DNA from: Ferruginibacter sp.
Lineage (GTDB): Bacteria > Bacteroidota > Bacteroidia > Chitinophagales > Chitinophagaceae
Assembly (NCBI GenBank): GCA_025963635.1
Contig: JAOQAK010000070.1
Location: forward strand, 100,448 to 164,447
DNA length: 64,000 nt
Direction: 5' to 3'
The translations under genes were made by a program, and so were the position numbers. The notes beneath the pieces are model-generated. The model saw only the letters and a list, made by a program, of their open reading frames with translations, made no database searches and was not told the DNA's origin. Below, in pieces: positions 35,192 to 44,020 of this stretch (the first letter of the stretch is position 1; each line of letters begins with the position of its first letter).

Positions 35192-36772
35192 TTAATCCTT
35201 TTCGCCATCTTCTAACGCTCCTTCCCATTTACTAACTACCGCTGTTGCGATGCTGTTACCCACAACATTGGTTGCGCTTCTGCCCATATCAAGCAGTGGA
35301 TCAATGCCCAAAAGTAAAGCGATGCCCGCTTCCGGAATGTTAAAAGTTGCCAGTGTTCCGGCAATCACCACCAATGAGGCCCTTGGCACCCCAGCAATTC
35401 CTTTACTGGTAAGCATCAACACCAGCAGCATGGTGATCTGTGTGGGCAATGGTATGTTCATTCCATAACTCTGTGCGATAAATAAAGAAGCAAAGGTCAT
35501 GTACATCATGCTTCCGTCGAGGTTAAAGGAATAACCCAACGGCAACACAAAGCTTACAATTTTATCTTTGCACCCAAATCTTTCCAACTCAAGCATCGTT
35601 TTGGGAAACGCAGCTTCACTGCTGGAAGTACTAAAGGCGAGTAATATAGGCTCCTTCATCCTTTTTATTAAATTGATCACCCGCTTTCCAACGATTAAAC
35701 AACCCGCAAGAATCAACACGATCCATAAAATCAATAACCCTATATAGAACTCACCTATAAAAATAGAATACGTTTTTAGAACACCCATGCCCTGCTTTGC
35801 GATGACGGCAGACATGGCTCCAAAAACCGCAAGTGGCGCAAAATTCATTACATAACCGGTTACTTTTAAAATGATATGTGCAATGGCATCGAGGGCCCTT
35901 ACAACAGGCTTCGCAAAATCTCCTACTGCCGCAGCCGCCACTCCAAAAAATAAAGCGAACACTACTATCTGGAGTATTTCATTTTTTGCCATGGCGTCAA
36001 TAACGCTGGCTGGGAAAACATGGTAAAAAAAATCTTTTAATGTAAGGGCGGCTTTATCGATACCAATGCCTGCGGCACTTTCGGGAAGGCTTAGGTGCAT
36101 TGCGATGCCGGGCTTAAATATATTTACCAATATCATCCCGAGCAACAAGCTCATTAAGGATGCACTAATAAACCATAACAAGGTTTTCCCCCCAATTCTG
36201 CCAACTGCCTTTATGTCCCCCAATTTAGCTACTCCCACTACCAGCGTAGTAAATACCAGCGGGGCAACAATCATCTTGATAAGCCGTAAAAAGATATCGG
36301 CCAGCACGGTAAACCAGTCCAATTTTTTATCCCTTGCAACAAGATTGTTACTCTTTTGTACCCCAATTAATTCTCTTTGCTTTTGCAAAGATTTATACGC
36401 TGTATTGCCCGTGTCTGTAAGCGCAGCCAAACTGCTGTTGATTGCTTTCAATGAATCTGAAAACAGTGCAATGTCAGCGAAAGTGCGGGTTACATCTGCT
36501 GAGCTCAATAAACCTTTTTCAGCCGCGTTTTTTTGAAGGGTGACATTTTTTTGTTGGACAAGCAACGTTTGAAAAGCAATACTGTCTTTAACAACTTCAT
36601 ATTGCTTCATTTTCTCATGTAAATATTTTACCTGTATCTCAGCATTTGCAATTGCAGCATTTTCAGCTCCTACATAACTTTTATTAAGAATGAATCCCGC
36701 GATAATACCTGCAACCAGTGCGATGCCTATATATAAAGTGAGCCTACTGCGCCGGGCAGGTTTAATTTCCAT
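35192..36772 (-). CDS. Dicarboxylate/amino acid:cation symporter with TM1-TM2 insertion
   Basis: A 526-residue DAACS-family (GltP/DctA) transporter importing aspartate, glutamate or C4-dicarboxylates with Na+ or H+. TM1 is YIGIALVAGIIAGFILN; the family core resumes at residue 150 with FLRLIKMIVAPLVFTTLVVGVAKLGD, and the substrate hairpin SSSEAAFP near residue 395 and DGSMMYMTFASLF near residue 428 are intact. Between TM1 and TM2 there is an extra charged, helical segment of about 110 residues (roughly 32-145) that most family members lack. Its orientation after TM1 predicts the periplasm. Divergent from the amino-acid permease gene. Confidence 0.9.
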   Translation of the reverse strand: MEIKPARRSRLTLYIGIALVAGIIAGFILNKSYVGAENAAIANAEIQVKYLHEKMKQYEVVKDSIAFQTLLVQQKNVTLQKNAAEKGLLSSADVTRTFADIALFSDSLKAINSSLAALTDTGNTAYKSLQKQRELIGVQKSNNLVARDKKLDWFTVLADIFLRLIKMIVAPLVFTTLVVGVAKLGDIKAVGRIGGKTLLWFISASLMSLLLGMILVNIFKPGIAMHLSLPESAAGIGIDKAALTLKDFFYHVFPASVIDAMAKNEILQIVVFALFFGVAAAAVGDFAKPVVRALDAIAHIILKVTGYVMNFAPLAVFGAMSAVIAKQGMGVLKTYSIFIGEFYIGLLILWIVLILAGCLIVGKRVINLIKRMKEPILLAFSTSSSEAAFPKTMLELERFGCKDKIVSFVLPLGYSFNLDGSMMYMTFASLFIAQSYGMNIPLPTQITMLLVLMLTSKGIAGVPRASLVVIAGTLATFNIPEAGIALLLGIDPLLDMGRSATNVVGNSIATAVVSKWEGALEDGEKD

Positions 36773-36907
36773 ACATACTAATTAAGATCACAATATAATA
36801 TTTAATACTTGTTATAAGCCCTCGTGCACAAAAAAACAGTTAGGTTGCTGAATTAAAAATTTATTGCTTATTTTTCCATTCATTATTTAATAAAATCCAC
36901 ATCATAT

Positions 36908-38560
36908 ATGAGTTTATTTGTAAGAAAACCGATGGCTGCCTTAATGAATGAAGCTGAGGAAACCGGCACTCATACATTAAAAAGGACATTGGGTTCACGC
37001 TCACTGGTGGCACTAGGAATTGGTGCTATTATTGGAGCGGGCTTGTTTTCCATCACTGGTTTAGCTGCTGCAAATAATGCAGGCCCAGCCATTACCATCT
37101 CATTTGTTGTGGCAGCGCTCGGATGCGCCTTTGCAGGTTTATGCTATGCAGAATTTGCATCAATGATTCCGGTTGCGGGAAGTGCTTATACCTATTCATA
37201 TGCAACCATGGGTGAATTTATTGCGTGGATCATCGGCTGGGACCTTGTATTGGAATACGCTGTCGGTGCCGCTACCGTAGGTATCAGCTGGAGCCGCTAT
37301 CTTGTTAAATTTCTCGAGGGTTTTGATATCCATTTGCCGCATGCGCTCACGTTAGGCCCATGGGACGGCGGCATCATCAACCTACCCGCTGTATTCATCA
37401 TTGTATTAATGAGTTCGCTTTTAATAAAGGGTACGAGCGAAAGCGCTACGGTAAATGCGATTATTGTTGCCCTGAAAGTAACGGTGGTGTTGATATTTAT
37501 ATTTCTAGGATGGAAATATATCAACCAGGCAAATTACACACCTTATATACCTGACAATTCAGGCACTTTTGGTCACTTTGGATTTAGTGGTATTATCAGG
37601 GCCGCGGCGATTGTATTTTTTGCCTATATCGGTTTTGATGCGGTAAGCACGGCTGCCCAGGAAGCAAAGAATCCTAAAAAGGATATGCCGATCGGGATTT
37701 TGGGATCGCTGGCCATTTGCACCATTTTGTACATCTTGTTTGCACATGTTATGACAGGCGTTGCCAATTACACAACCTTCTCGGGTAAAGATGGAATTGC
37801 CCCTGTGGCATTGGCTATCGAACATATGGGCAAAGCGGATGCTGCAGGTGTTATCCATCCTGATTATCCATGGCTGAACAAGGCCATTCTTGTGGCTATT
37901 TTAGCAGGATATGCTTCTGTGATATTGGTAATGCTGATGGGGCAAACAAGGGTATTTTTCAGTATGAGCAAAGATGGCCTGATACCAAAAATATTTTCAA
38001 AAGTTAATCCGGTTACACAAACGCCTATCAAGAGCAATTTACTATTCATGCTTTTTGTTAGTTTGTTTGCAGCGTTTGTGCCTGCCCGTGTGGTAGGGGA
38101 AATGACGAGCATCGGAACCCTGTTCGCATTTATCCTTGTGTGCGTAGGAGTATGGGTTATGCGGGTAAAGATGCCTGAACTAAAACGTACTTTTAAAACA
38201 CCGCTTGTGCCGTTGATCCCGATACTTGGAATTGGCACGTGTTTATTTATGATGGTATTTTTGCCAATGGACACATGGATCCGCCTGATTGTTTGGATGT
38301 TGCTTGGAATGGACATCTACCTGGTATATGGCGCAAAGCATAGCTTACTTGGTGAAGGAAATGAAAACCGTAAGGGGATGAAACTGGCCCGCTACGTTGG
38401 CCTTGGGTTGTGTATCATGTTAATAATAGCTGGTTTACTGCATCAGTATACAGTTGGCTTTGAGGCAGACCGGGTGCTGCTATACATTTCTATCATTTTT
38501 GCAGTGATCCACCTGGTTGTGTTTGGTAGAAAACTGCTGATCAATCCACATAGTAATTAG
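36908..38560 (+). CDS. APC-family amino-acid permease (CAT type)
   Basis: A 550-residue inner-membrane transporter with 12-14 hydrophobic segments. TM1 carries the backbone-binding motif GAIIGAGLFSITG (residues 37-49), then AALGCAFAGLCYAEFASMIP and GWDLVLEYAVGAATVGISWS. This order and length match the cationic amino-acid transporter/YfnA branch of the APC superfamily. The substrate is probably a cationic or branched-chain amino acid, but it is not defined. The start ATG follows a 134-bp divergent spacer, and a terminator lies 22 bp after the stop. Confidence 0.9.
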   Translation: MSLFVRKPMAALMNEAEETGTHTLKRTLGSRSLVALGIGAIIGAGLFSITGLAAANNAGPAITISFVVAALGCAFAGLCYAEFASMIPVAGSAYTYSYATMGEFIAWIIGWDLVLEYAVGAATVGISWSRYLVKFLEGFDIHLPHALTLGPWDGGIINLPAVFIIVLMSSLLIKGTSESATVNAIIVALKVTVVLIFIFLGWKYINQANYTPYIPDNSGTFGHFGFSGIIRAAAIVFFAYIGFDAVSTAAQEAKNPKKDMPIGILGSLAICTILYILFAHVMTGVANYTTFSGKDGIAPVALAIEHMGKADAAGVIHPDYPWLNKAILVAILAGYASVILVMLMGQTRVFFSMSKDGLIPKIFSKVNPVTQTPIKSNLLFMLFVSLFAAFVPARVVGEMTSIGTLFAFILVCVGVWVMRVKMPELKRTFKTPLVPLIPILGIGTCLFMMVFLPMDTWIRLIVWMLLGMDIYLVYGAKHSLLGEGNENRKGMKLARYVGLGLCIMLIIAGLLHQYTVGFEADRVLLYISIIFAVIHLVVFGRKLLINPHSN

Positions 38561-38581
38561 ACAATCATAACAGATATTTTT

Positions 38582-38613
38582 AAAAGAACCCGGGTTTTCA
38601 TCCTGGTTCTTTT
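38582..38613 (+). terminator. Terminator after the APC permease
   Basis: AAAAGAACC (38582-38590) pairs with GGTTCTTTT (38605-38613) around a 14-nt loop. The T-rich right arm follows directly. Confidence 0.7.
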
Positions 38614-38775
38614 AATATACGCCATAGTATGGGATTGGAAAAGCTATGATGTTCTAACACTTGTAAAAACACTGCCCAACAGTTTCCATTATCCGTTGCC
38701 AGCTCAATTACCTTATTTGTTCAGGCGGGTAAACTGCCTGGTTAGTATCTTATATAAAATATAATCCTTCAAAAA

Positions 38776-38810
38776 TATAATGCCCCGGAAGGTTCTCCCG
38801 GGGCATTATA
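38776..38810 (-). terminator. Strong terminator after the SPFH gene
   Basis: A perfect 13-bp stem (TATAATGCCCCGG and its complement) with a 9-nt loop, then five T residues on the minus strand. A-rich bases on the other side make it potentially bidirectional. Confidence 0.9.
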
Positions 38811-38841
38811 AAAACGAACTTTAAAACTGGAAAGGGCTGGT

Positions 38842-39783
38842 TTATCGAACGGGATTATTTTTATTATTTTCAAGCGTTGTCATTGCCATAATTTGCTTCA
38901 TAGTTTTCTCCATCCCATCGCTTCCTCCATCTAAAAATATTACATTACCCTTCCCGTATTCTGCAAAGTTTTTAATAGCTTCAACCCACATGCTAAATAA
39001 AATTACATTGGTATCGAGATTGGCCTGTTTCATTTCTGATGCAGCCTGGCTCATACCACGTGCTACTTCTTCCCTGAATAGCGCTACTCCCTGTCCGCGT
39101 AACTGCGCAGCCTGGCGTTCTGCTTCAGCAGCAATCTTGATAGCATTACCTTCCGCTTCTGCAGCCTTGGTTTTAGTGATCAGCAATGCCTGCCCTTCAT
39201 TTTCTGCCGCAGCTTTTAAATTATTACTGGCAACCACCTTACTCATACTCGTCATGATGGCTTCATCAAACGTAATATCATTGATCTGCAGATCCTGCAG
39301 GTGATAGCCCCATCCTTCAAGGGTAAGGTCAATCTGCTCTTTCACATTTTCAACAATATCCCTTCTTACATTCAATACTTCTGCCTGTTTCCTGGTAGAT
39401 ACAAATGCCCGGATACTACCTTCCACGGTACGGATGAGCGCCTGCATTAAATCTTTTTCACTAATGAATTTAAAAGCAACATTTTTAATAGTTTCCTCCT
39501 GCACATTCAAAACCGAAAACAGCAACATCGATTTGAAATACACATTTGCCTGGTCTACCGTCACCGCCTGGAATTCAAGTTCAACCGAGCGGTTCTGAAT
39601 ACTTACCCGCTTATAAATCTGATCCAGAAGCGGTACTTTAAAATTCAATCCCGGCATTTTGATGCTGTGAAATTTACCCATCCGGGTTACTACGCCAATT
39701 GTGCCCTGGTTGATGGTGAACAAACCACCGGCTACAATAATTAAAATAATGATGACCCACCAATAATCCTTTAACAGTTCCAT
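38842..39783 (-). CDS. SPFH/band-7 protein (stomatin-like, QmcA/HflC relative)
   Basis: A 313-residue membrane protein anchored by one N-terminal helix (LLKDYWWVIIILIIVAGGLF). The SPFH domain follows: GTIGVVTRMGKFHSIKMPGLNFKVPLLDQIYKRVSIQNRS, then the RTVEGSIRAFVSTRKQAEVLNVRRDI block, then an Ala/Glu-rich coiled coil (AAAENEGQALLITKTKAAEAEG) typical of stomatins. These proteins organise membrane microdomains and protease complexes. No NfeD partner is adjacent, which is unusual for the stomatin type. It lies directly after peptidase T on the same strand (47 bp apart). Confidence 0.9.
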   Translation of the reverse strand: MELLKDYWWVIIILIIVAGGLFTINQGTIGVVTRMGKFHSIKMPGLNFKVPLLDQIYKRVSIQNRSVELEFQAVTVDQANVYFKSMLLFSVLNVQEETIKNVAFKFISEKDLMQALIRTVEGSIRAFVSTRKQAEVLNVRRDIVENVKEQIDLTLEGWGYHLQDLQINDITFDEAIMTSMSKVVASNNLKAAAENEGQALLITKTKAAEAEGNAIKIAAEAERQAAQLRGQGVALFREEVARGMSQAASEMKQANLDTNVILFSMWVEAIKNFAEYGKGNVIFLDGGSDGMEKTMKQIMAMTTLENNKNNPVR

Positions 39784-39830
39784 CTTTAAAAATTTTGCTC
39801 AAGGTAATGACTTTTGAATTGCTGCGATGA

Positions 39831-41078
39831 TTAACTCTTTTCCTCCCAGATCATTGCGAGGTGTACAATTGTCTCCGCTGCTTTGGCCATGTCTTTGGTG
39901 CCCACCCATTCCAGCTTGCTGTGAATATTCTGCATGCCCGTAAATATATTAGGACACGGCATGCCAATGTAACTGAAGCGGCTTCCATCAGTTCCACCAC
40001 GAATGCTTTCTTTTTTTACGTTTAGCCCTGCACGTTTGATGGCTTCTTCCGCATAGGCAACTACCTGTGGGCATTTATCCAGCACTTCTTTCATGTTGCG
40101 ATATTGCTCCTGTATTTGGTATTCCATCCGGGCACCGGGATATTGGGCTACAATCTCTGAAGCAATCGCCTTTAGCCGGTTATGGTGGTTTTGAAGCCCG
40201 CTCAATTCAAAATCCCGCACAATAAACTGTATAGTAGCTTTCTCAGCAATTCCATTTACCGAAACAGGGTGAACAAAACCCTCTCTTCCATCAGTAGCCT
40301 CAGGACTCCATGCATTTTTGGGCAATGCATTTAAAACAACGCCCGCGACTTTTAGCGCATTTACAAGTTTTCCTTTAGCATAACCGGGATGCACAATTAC
40401 TCCTTCGATGGTTATGATAGCCGCATCCGCACTAAAGGTTTCGTCCTCCAGACTTCCGGCTTCGCCACCATCCAATGTGTAGCCGAAGTTTGCCCCTAGC
40501 TTTTGCATATCCACTTTTGCCGTACCCTTTCCAACCTCTTCATCGGGTGTAAACAAAATTTTGATGTCCCCATGTTTCAGGGATGGATTTTGCATAATAA
40601 ACGAAACCGCTTCCATTATCGCCGCAACACCACTTTTATCATCGGCGCCCAACAGGGTTAGGCCGCTGGCTGTGATAATATCATGATTAAGATGTTCCTT
40701 AAGATAAGGAGCGTTTCGTACACTCAATACCTGTGTGGGGTCATCGGGCAATACAATATCATTTCCATCAAACCGGTGAAGAACAGGCTTTACATTAGTG
40801 CCGCTGCAATCGGGGGCTGTATCTACATGACTGCAAAAACAAATTGACGGAATATTTTTTTTATCGCTGTTGGAAGGAACCTGCGCATATACATAGCCGT
40901 ACTCGTCGGTTTCGGCATTGGCAATACCCATTTCCTGAAGTTCGCTTACCAATAAACGGCTCAGGTCTTTTTGCTTTTCAGTAGTGGGATGCAGGCTGGC
41001 AGTCGGGTCGCTTTGCGTATCAATCCGCACATAGCGCATAAGTCTTTCGCCCGTATTGAAGGCATTAATTGCAATCAT
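39831..41078 (-). CDS. pepT: Peptidase T (tripeptidase)
   Basis: A 415-residue cytoplasmic dizinc M20B peptidase that removes the N-terminal residue of tripeptides. Zinc and catalytic motifs are all seen: CSHVDTAPDCSG near residue 85, LGADDKSGVAA near residue 145 with the bridging Asp, FTPDEEVGKGT near residue 180 with the catalytic Glu, TLDGGEAGSLEDETF near residue 205, and the late IRGGTDGSRFSYIGMPCPNIF followed by NIHSKLEW with the final His ligand. Length matches PepT (about 410). Downstream is the SPFH gene; upstream the FKBP gene is separated by a terminator. Confidence 0.96.
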   Translation of the reverse strand: MIAINAFNTGERLMRYVRIDTQSDPTASLHPTTEKQKDLSRLLVSELQEMGIANAETDEYGYVYAQVPSNSDKKNIPSICFCSHVDTAPDCSGTNVKPVLHRFDGNDIVLPDDPTQVLSVRNAPYLKEHLNHDIITASGLTLLGADDKSGVAAIMEAVSFIMQNPSLKHGDIKILFTPDEEVGKGTAKVDMQKLGANFGYTLDGGEAGSLEDETFSADAAIITIEGVIVHPGYAKGKLVNALKVAGVVLNALPKNAWSPEATDGREGFVHPVSVNGIAEKATIQFIVRDFELSGLQNHHNRLKAIASEIVAQYPGARMEYQIQEQYRNMKEVLDKCPQVVAYAEEAIKRAGLNVKKESIRGGTDGSRFSYIGMPCPNIFTGMQNIHSKLEWVGTKDMAKAAETIVHLAMIWEEKS

Positions 41079-41131
41079 GATGAAACAAATTGATGATTAA
41101 AGAGTGGATTAGGGATGTAATATAAAGAAAT

Positions 41132-41161
41132 AAAAAAAGCAGCCTGCAAGTGCAAACTGCT
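41132..41161 (-). terminator. Terminator after the FKBP gene
   Basis: A two-part stem, AGCAG/CTGCT (41138-41142 with 41157-41161) and TGCA/TGCA inside, with seven T residues following on the minus strand. Confidence 0.65.
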
Positions 41162-41234
41162 AAAAACCTAAAATACCTGTTTCATGATTGGTATCAATCG
41201 TGATTGCGAAAGAAATCAAATCAGAAATTTATGC

Positions 41235-41663
41235 CTAAACGATTTCAACCAATTCAATATCAAAAACCAGTTCCTGGCCTGCTAAAAAATGATTGGCATC
41301 CAATACGATCACATCTTCTCTTACTTCCACTACTACTACAGGTACCGGCTGGCCCTCCTGGTTACTGAGCGTTAATGACATGCCAGGTTCTAACTTCATA
41401 TCTTCAGGCACATTTTCTTTTGGAAATTCTATAATGGCATCTTCAGATTTTTGTCCGTATCCGTCTTCCGGCAAAATGTTGATGGTCTTTTTTTCACCAA
41501 TGGCCATTCCAGGCATTGCGGCATCAAAACCTTTGATCATCATACCAGCGCCTACTGTAAACTCGAGGGGTTCCCTGCCTGCTGAAGAGTCAAACTGCTC
41601 CCCGCTGGTTAATTTACCTGTGTAGTGCACTCTTACTACATCACCTTCTTTAACTTGTTCCAT
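41235..41663 (-). CDS. FKBP-type peptidyl-prolyl isomerase, SlyD-like
   Basis: A 142-residue cytoplasmic prolyl isomerase/chaperone. The FKBP half is VVRVHYTGKLTSGEQFDSS and GREPLEFTVGAGMMIKGFDAAMPGMAIGEKKTI; inserted into it is the chaperone-like flap (LEPGMSLTLSNQEGQPVPVVVVEV, then DANHFLAGQELVFDIEL), which defines the SlyD type. It lacks the Cys/His-rich metal-binding tail of E. coli SlyD and ends at ELVEIV. It is a single-gene unit, bounded downstream by a terminator. Confidence 0.93.
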   Translation of the reverse strand: MEQVKEGDVVRVHYTGKLTSGEQFDSSAGREPLEFTVGAGMMIKGFDAAMPGMAIGEKKTINILPEDGYGQKSEDAIIEFPKENVPEDMKLEPGMSLTLSNQEGQPVPVVVVEVREDVIVLDANHFLAGQELVFDIELVEIV

Positions 41664-41835
41664 TGTTAGCGTTTTGCCTTTATCCTTCTTCCGCGTTTGT
41701 TGCGGAATGATTTCAAGAATAAAGAGTTTATAATGTTTGTTACAACCGGCATGTAAGACCGGATTACCATATCATAAAGAATTTCTGTGTTGCGCTTGAT
41801 TGAAGAAAAATAGAGCAGCTTTTAAGAAAAACCAA
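41664..41835. other. Spacer between FKBP gene and the small ORFs
   Basis: No gene, promoter box or repeat is recognised here. The wider gap 41664-42077 holds only the weak ORF at 41836-41976. Confidence 0.35.
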
Positions 41836-41976
41836 ATGTTTGGCAAATTAAAACTTAATAGCGATCAGGCAATTAATTTAAAGAGATATTTCTTCATTAT
41901 CCGTGCCAGATTACCCGCAGCCGCCGTAATTACCTCGGAGCAATTGGCAAGTGCGTACGTCTTAATGGCGAAATAA
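41836..41976 (+). CDS. Possible 46-residue small protein
   Basis: A short ATG-started ORF (MFGKLKLNSDQAINLKRYFF, then an Arg- and Ala-rich amphipathic stretch ending YVLMAK). Its composition is protein-like, with a basic N-terminal half and no low-complexity run, but I recognise no family and no promoter box precedes it. It may be chance. Confidence 0.25.
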   Translation: MFGKLKLNSDQAINLKRYFFIIRARLPAAAVITSEQLASAYVLMAK

Positions 41977-42077
41977 TAATACGCATTTAAAACTTCTTTA
42001 TGTTACTGGAATTAAACTTTGAACTACCAACTCAGGATTGGCATTTCAATTGTATTTCCATTTAGTAAATTTTGTAT

Positions 42078-42248
42078 ATGAAAACCATAATGATCGTTGC
42101 CAGCGCCACAGCCGCCGTTTTTGGAGCTTACCTGCTCATGAGAAGAAGATCCCCTAAGCCAATGCCTCAAACCAACAACAGGCAAAATGGCAACTCAGAT
42201 AAGCATTTAACCGATGTATTTTCACGTGCAAAGCAGCACAGTATGTAA
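42078..42248 (+). CDS. Small single-span membrane protein, 56 residues
   Basis: MKTIMIVASATAAVFGAYLL forms one N-terminal transmembrane helix, followed by the basic stop-transfer segment MRRRSPKP and a soluble tail that ends NSDKHLTDVFSRAKQHSM. The inside-positive pattern and the amphipathic tail are characteristic of real short membrane proteins, and codon use is like that of its neighbours. Family unknown to me. It is too short for ordinary length cut-offs. A larger ORF on the other strand of the same DNA is considered a shadow. Confidence 0.6.
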   Translation: MKTIMIVASATAAVFGAYLLMRRRSPKPMPQTNNRQNGNSDKHLTDVFSRAKQHSM

Positions 42249-42314
42249 TGGCGGCAGGGATTATATTCCACATTGTTTGACGGACGGGTAAATAAAGAAA
42301 CAGAAGTTTATCAA

Positions 42315-42521
42315 CTATTTTTCTGTAGCGTACTGGAGCACCATCTCCCCGCTGTCTAAAAAAATATTGTACCTGATATATTTTGTTGCATTCTGCGGCC
42401 CGAACCTCTGTGTATATTACAGAAGCGTTTTTACATACCCTCGCTGAAAAGTGTGTACAATTCCGGATACGCTGCCATTCACCTCCACCAATGGCGAGGA
42501 AAGATATGCGGATATATACAT
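42315..42521 (-). pseudogene. Small gene broken by an in-frame TAA
   Basis: Read from the ATG at 42521, this minus-strand frame encodes MYISAYLSSPLVEVNG... through codon 34, then TAA at 42417-42419, then a protein-like tail (YTQRFGPQNATKYIRYNIFL, ending MVLQYATEK) to a final stop at 42315. Removing the one stop gives a 68-residue product of balanced composition. The overlapping frame of the same strand stays open longer (42546-42154) but is Cys- and Arg-rich and reads less like a protein. I do not recognise the family, so the call is tentative. Confidence 0.35.
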
Positions 42522-42681
42522 TTCCCGATAGCAAGATTTTATTCACATTGTAGTTTCCTTACTATACTTTTATTTTTACCAACCTGGGATAGTATTGCAT
42601 TAAAGCAGTGGCCTGTAAACAACTAAGTAGTATTAATAATTACCGGCTTATCAATTAAAAAACTTTAATGAACTTTGGAAG

Positions 42682-43986
42682 ATGAAATCTACCTATTTTA
42701 TTATCCCTGCAATATTTATATTTTTTACTGGCAGCGTATTTTCCCAATTGAACCATAAATCGGTTAAACCTGTATCAACAGCGCAAATTGAGCAAGTTAG
42801 GAAAGCGTTACCGGTGATCACCGGTGCAGAGAGATTGGAAACCTACCTTCCTTATCTGAAAGGAAAGTCGGTAGCAATTTTTGCAAATCAAACCAGCATT
42901 GTAAAAAACACCCACCTTGTAGATACCCTCTTAAAATGCGGAATTAAAATAGTGAAGATCTTTGGCCCGGAACATGGCTTTCGCGGCGATGCTGACGCTG
43001 GTGAACATGTGGAAGATGTAAAAGATAAAAAAACAGGTATCCCCATAGTAAGTTTATATGGCAATCATAAGAAACCCACTCCGGAAGATCTGCAAGGAGT
43101 AGATATTTTGGTGTATGATATCCAGGATATAGGCGTTCGATTTTACACTTACATTTCTTCCTTAGAATATTACCTCGAAGCAGCGCTGGAAAACCACAAA
43201 CCATTGCTGATCCTCGACCGGCCAAATCCGAATGGATTTTATGTTGACGGACCAGTACTCGACATGAAATACAAAAGTTTCATCGGCATGCAGCCGGTGC
43301 CCATTGTATATGGCATGACGACAGGGGAATATGCTTTAATGCTGGCAGGCGAAAAATGGCTTTCGCCCCTGGCCAATACCATCAACACCTACAACGCCAC
43401 TACACAACCCAACGCCGATACCCCTTTTCACGTCCAGGTAATCAAATGCAAAAATTACGATCACAACACAAAATACATCTTACCTGTAAATCCTTCTCCC
43501 AATTTAAAAACAATGCAGGCGATTTATCTTTACCCTTCCACCTGCTTTATAGAAGGTACGGTGCTTAGCGAAGGAAGAGGTACCGATGCCCCATTCCAAA
43601 AGTTTGGACATCCCACATTGCCACATAATTTATATGCATTTACCCCGAAACCAAATGAAGGCGCCAAAAGCAGTAAATGTTTTTATCAAAAATGTTATGG
43701 CTGGTATATTTCAGGCACCAATGAAGAAGTGCTGAAAGCGCTCAATGGTTCGATAAAGCTGGATTATTTGCTGGATGCCTATAAATTGTTCCCCGGCAAA
43801 GACAGCTTCTTCTTAAAGAATAATTTCATTAATAAACTAGCAGGAAATGATATCCTTATTCAGCAGGTAAGGCAGGGCAAAACAGCAGCGGAAATTAAAA
43901 AAAGCTGGGAGCCTGCCTTAAGTAATTTTAAAATGACGCGAAAAAAATATTTGCTCTACAAGGATTTTGGCTCATCCACTCTCTAA
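42682..43986 (+). CDS. namZ: Exo-beta-N-acetylmuramidase NamZ (DUF1343, GH171)
   Basis: A 434-residue exported enzyme that releases terminal MurNAc from peptidoglycan fragments; the DUF1343 family was assigned this activity for NamZ (GH171). A signal peptide MKSTYFIIPAIFIFFTGSVFS leads. The signature blocks are present: GKSVAIFANQTSIV near residue 62, KIFGPEHGFRGDADAGE near residue 95, PIVSLYGNHKKPT, LVYDIQDIGVRFYTYISSL near residue 148 and LDRPNPNG near residue 180. The acid/base Glu (in the GPEHGFRG motif) is intact. Length fits the family. It starts a probable operon with fmt, whose start follows 35 bp downstream. Confidence 0.92.
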   Translation: MKSTYFIIPAIFIFFTGSVFSQLNHKSVKPVSTAQIEQVRKALPVITGAERLETYLPYLKGKSVAIFANQTSIVKNTHLVDTLLKCGIKIVKIFGPEHGFRGDADAGEHVEDVKDKKTGIPIVSLYGNHKKPTPEDLQGVDILVYDIQDIGVRFYTYISSLEYYLEAALENHKPLLILDRPNPNGFYVDGPVLDMKYKSFIGMQPVPIVYGMTTGEYALMLAGEKWLSPLANTINTYNATTQPNADTPFHVQVIKCKNYDHNTKYILPVNPSPNLKTMQAIYLYPSTCFIEGTVLSEGRGTDAPFQKFGHPTLPHNLYAFTPKPNEGAKSSKCFYQKCYGWYISGTNEEVLKALNGSIKLDYLLDAYKLFPGKDSFFLKNNFINKLAGNDILIQQVRQGKTAAEIKKSWEPALSNFKMTRKKYLLYKDFGSSTL

Positions 43987-44020
43987 AGCAAACATCCTTC
44001 GTTAACCGGAAAAACTTACA

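Noticed and set aside
42154..42546. 130-codon minus-strand ORF
   Set aside because: Cys- and Arg-rich, without family resemblance; it overlaps the small plus-strand membrane gene and a better reading in another frame of the same strand.
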